Assembly (NCBI GenBank): GCA_009778295.1
Contig: WRKB01000229.1
Location: forward strand, 1 to 6,170
Origin: Betaproteobacteria bacterium
Lineage (GTDB): Bacteria; Desulfobacterota; Desulfovibrionia; Desulfovibrionales; Desulfovibrionaceae
Direction of reading: 5' to 3'
DNA: 6,170 nucleotides
Below are positions 5,723-6,170 of the stretch, piece after piece (positions within the stretch are counted from its first letter, which is position 1; each line of letters starts with the position of its first letter). The translations under genes and the position numbers were made by a program. The notes under the pieces were generated by a model. That model was not told the DNA's origin, ran no database searches, and saw nothing but the letters and a program-made list of their open reading frames with translations.

Positions 5723-5891
5723 TGAAGGACTCGCGGGCAAAAGACTCCTCAACGAAATAAAACGTGCGCAGGCATTGACCCACTTAGCTCGTGAAATTAT
5801 CGCAAGTAGTGGCCTAGTGCTCAAGGGCAGGATAGCCGTAGATAACAGCATTTCCGGTGGTTTCGTACTCCCTTCCACGCTGGATGCGTAG
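5661..5891 (+). CDS. small phage/prophage protein of unknown function
   Basis: GTG 5661 is preceded by GGGGAGGAG ending seven bases upstream, so it is preferred over the in-frame TTG at 5628. The 76-residue product contains MSDLRNHLFVQMERL, then a charged helix NEIKRAQALTHLAREII and a LVLKGRIAVDN stretch. It resembles a family of small proteins found beside Xre-type regulators in phages and prophages, often starting KMSDLRNHLF, whose function is not known. It is mostly helical, has no membrane segment or signal peptide, and is probably cytoplasmic. Its 5' end overlaps the frame of the repressor remnant, as expected if the two were once translationally linked. Its last 78 bp overlap, in the opposite direction, the tail of the broken integrase frame. 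The gene looks complete, but its promoter may have gone with the repressor's start. Confidence 0.7.
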   Translation: MKNKMSDLRNHLFVQMERLNDEGLAGKRLLNEIKRAQALTHLAREIIASSGLVLKGRIAVDNSISGGFVLPSTLDA

Positions 5892-5993
5892 GCGAATGAC
5901 GTAATGACGATCAAGGTGGCGGGGAACTCCATGTTTCTGCGTGGGGTGTTCGCGGTATCGAATCCCACGTTCAACTTTTATCCAGTTGTCCAT
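5814..5993 (-). pseudogene. N-terminal fragment of a tyrosine recombinase (phage integrase)
   Basis: ATG 5993 follows GAGAGGT (6005-5999) with a five-base spacer, a genuine start. The first 35 or so residues, MDNWIKVERGIRYREHPT then QKHGV and DRHYVIRLRI, match the N-terminal arm-binding segment of phage integrases that begin xxWIKxxxxGIRYREHxTRKHG. The resemblance fades after about residue 40, and the frame stops at 5816-5814 after 59 residues, whereas integrases of this type usually have 350-420. No core-binding or catalytic domain (the R...HxxR...Y motifs) is encoded downstream, where the small phage gene runs in the opposite direction. The break therefore lies near 5875-5900, probably a deletion joining the integrase to that gene. 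A short protein may still be made but could not recombine DNA. Confidence 0.65.
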
Positions 5994-6029
5994 GTGACAC
6001 CTCTCAATTTCAGAGTGCCTCAAAAGCAG

Positions 6030-6050
6030 AAAAGGCTCCCGAAGGAGCCT
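6030..6050 (-). terminator. intrinsic terminator with UUCG loop, minus strand
   Basis: Reading leftward, AGGCTCC (6050-6044), loop TTCG, and GGAGCCT (6039-6033) form a perfect 7-bp GC-rich stem closed by the very stable UUCG tetraloop. TTTTCTGCTTTT follows (6033-6022), with the T-run starting inside the stem's end. This is a textbook rho-independent terminator for a gene lying beyond the right edge and isolates the integrase fragment from it. Confidence 0.8.
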
Positions 6051-6170
6051 GCATTGTGCCAGTTCTGAGCCGCTATGTAAGGGCGATAAAAAGAAGGAAC
6101 CGGTACTTGAATGCACATTGTGGGGACTGGTGACGGCAGAAAAATGATGATAAACTACAATGTATTTGAG
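6051..6170. other. right-edge stretch with no supported gene
   Basis: No ORF with a ribosome binding site, no tRNA arms and no strong repeats are seen. CCAGTTC (6059-6065) and GAACCGG (6098-6104) are an imperfect inverted pair 32 bp apart and do not complete a tRNA or other recognisable RNA fold. Given the terminator on its left, it is probably the 3' untranslated end of a minus-strand gene outside the window. Confidence 0.4.

Noticed and set aside
5994..6116. N-terminal extension of the integrase frame to 6116
   Set aside because: The extension crosses the intrinsic terminator and has no ribosome binding site, whereas ATG 5993 has a good one and starts the recognisable integrase sequence.
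6051..6170. tRNA as integration target next to the integrase
   Set aside because: No T-arm GGTTC-N-A pattern with a matching acceptor stem or CCA end could be found on either strand.
1..6170. CRISPR array or long tandem repeats
   Set aside because: No regularly spaced repeated units of more than about 14 bases are visible anywhere in the window.

Overview
The window reads as a mid-GC Gram-negative bacterial chromosome. The style of the integrase N-terminus and the phage small protein fits a deltaproteobacterium of the Desulfovibrio/Bilophila type, but this is an impression from sequence style and no rRNA or marker gene confirms it. It has two parts: an ordinary metabolic gene pair on the left and a patchwork of broken mobile-element genes around one intact ATPase gene on the right.

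Left part (1-3229, + strand). The window opens inside the 3' end of a larger gene. Its visible part is an Ala/Lys/Glu-rich helical stretch followed by a C-type-lectin-like/DUF1566-like domain. A 323-bp gap follows, with a bulged hairpin plus T-run just before a very strong ribosome binding site. Then come an M20 zinc metallopeptidase (ArgE/DapE type, all metal and catalytic residues visible) and, 35 bp later, an MFS transporter of the anion:cation symporter (ACS) type. They probably form an uptake-and-hydrolysis pair for an acylated or peptide-like organic acid. The substrate cannot be read from the sequence.

Right part (3230-6170, mostly - strand). This is accessory DNA. On the minus strand, reading leftward from 5411, there is an intact 482-residue AAA ATPase of the AAA_14/DUF4143 class with a C-terminal PD-(D/E)XK-like motif. 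It is followed by a HigA-like Xre antitoxin that has lost its start and its toxin partner, then a very short ORF with a perfect Shine-Dalgarno sequence, then an unrecognised decayed reading frame abutting the transporter. To the right of the ATPase, on the plus strand, lie the C-terminal half of an Xre repressor that has lost its N-terminus and a small phage-type protein. Converging on that protein from the right is the first part of a tyrosine-recombinase (integrase) gene, cut off after a few dozen codons. A UUCG-loop intrinsic terminator at 6033-6050 ends transcription coming from beyond the right edge.

The genes on both sides of the ATPase are truncated on the side facing it. The ATPase also carries its own promoter region with a dense set of inverted repeats. 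I infer that the ATPase arrived as a cassette in an integration hotspot and displaced the start of a toxin-antitoxin operon and of a phage repressor. The decayed integrase suggests that the surrounding element is no longer mobile.
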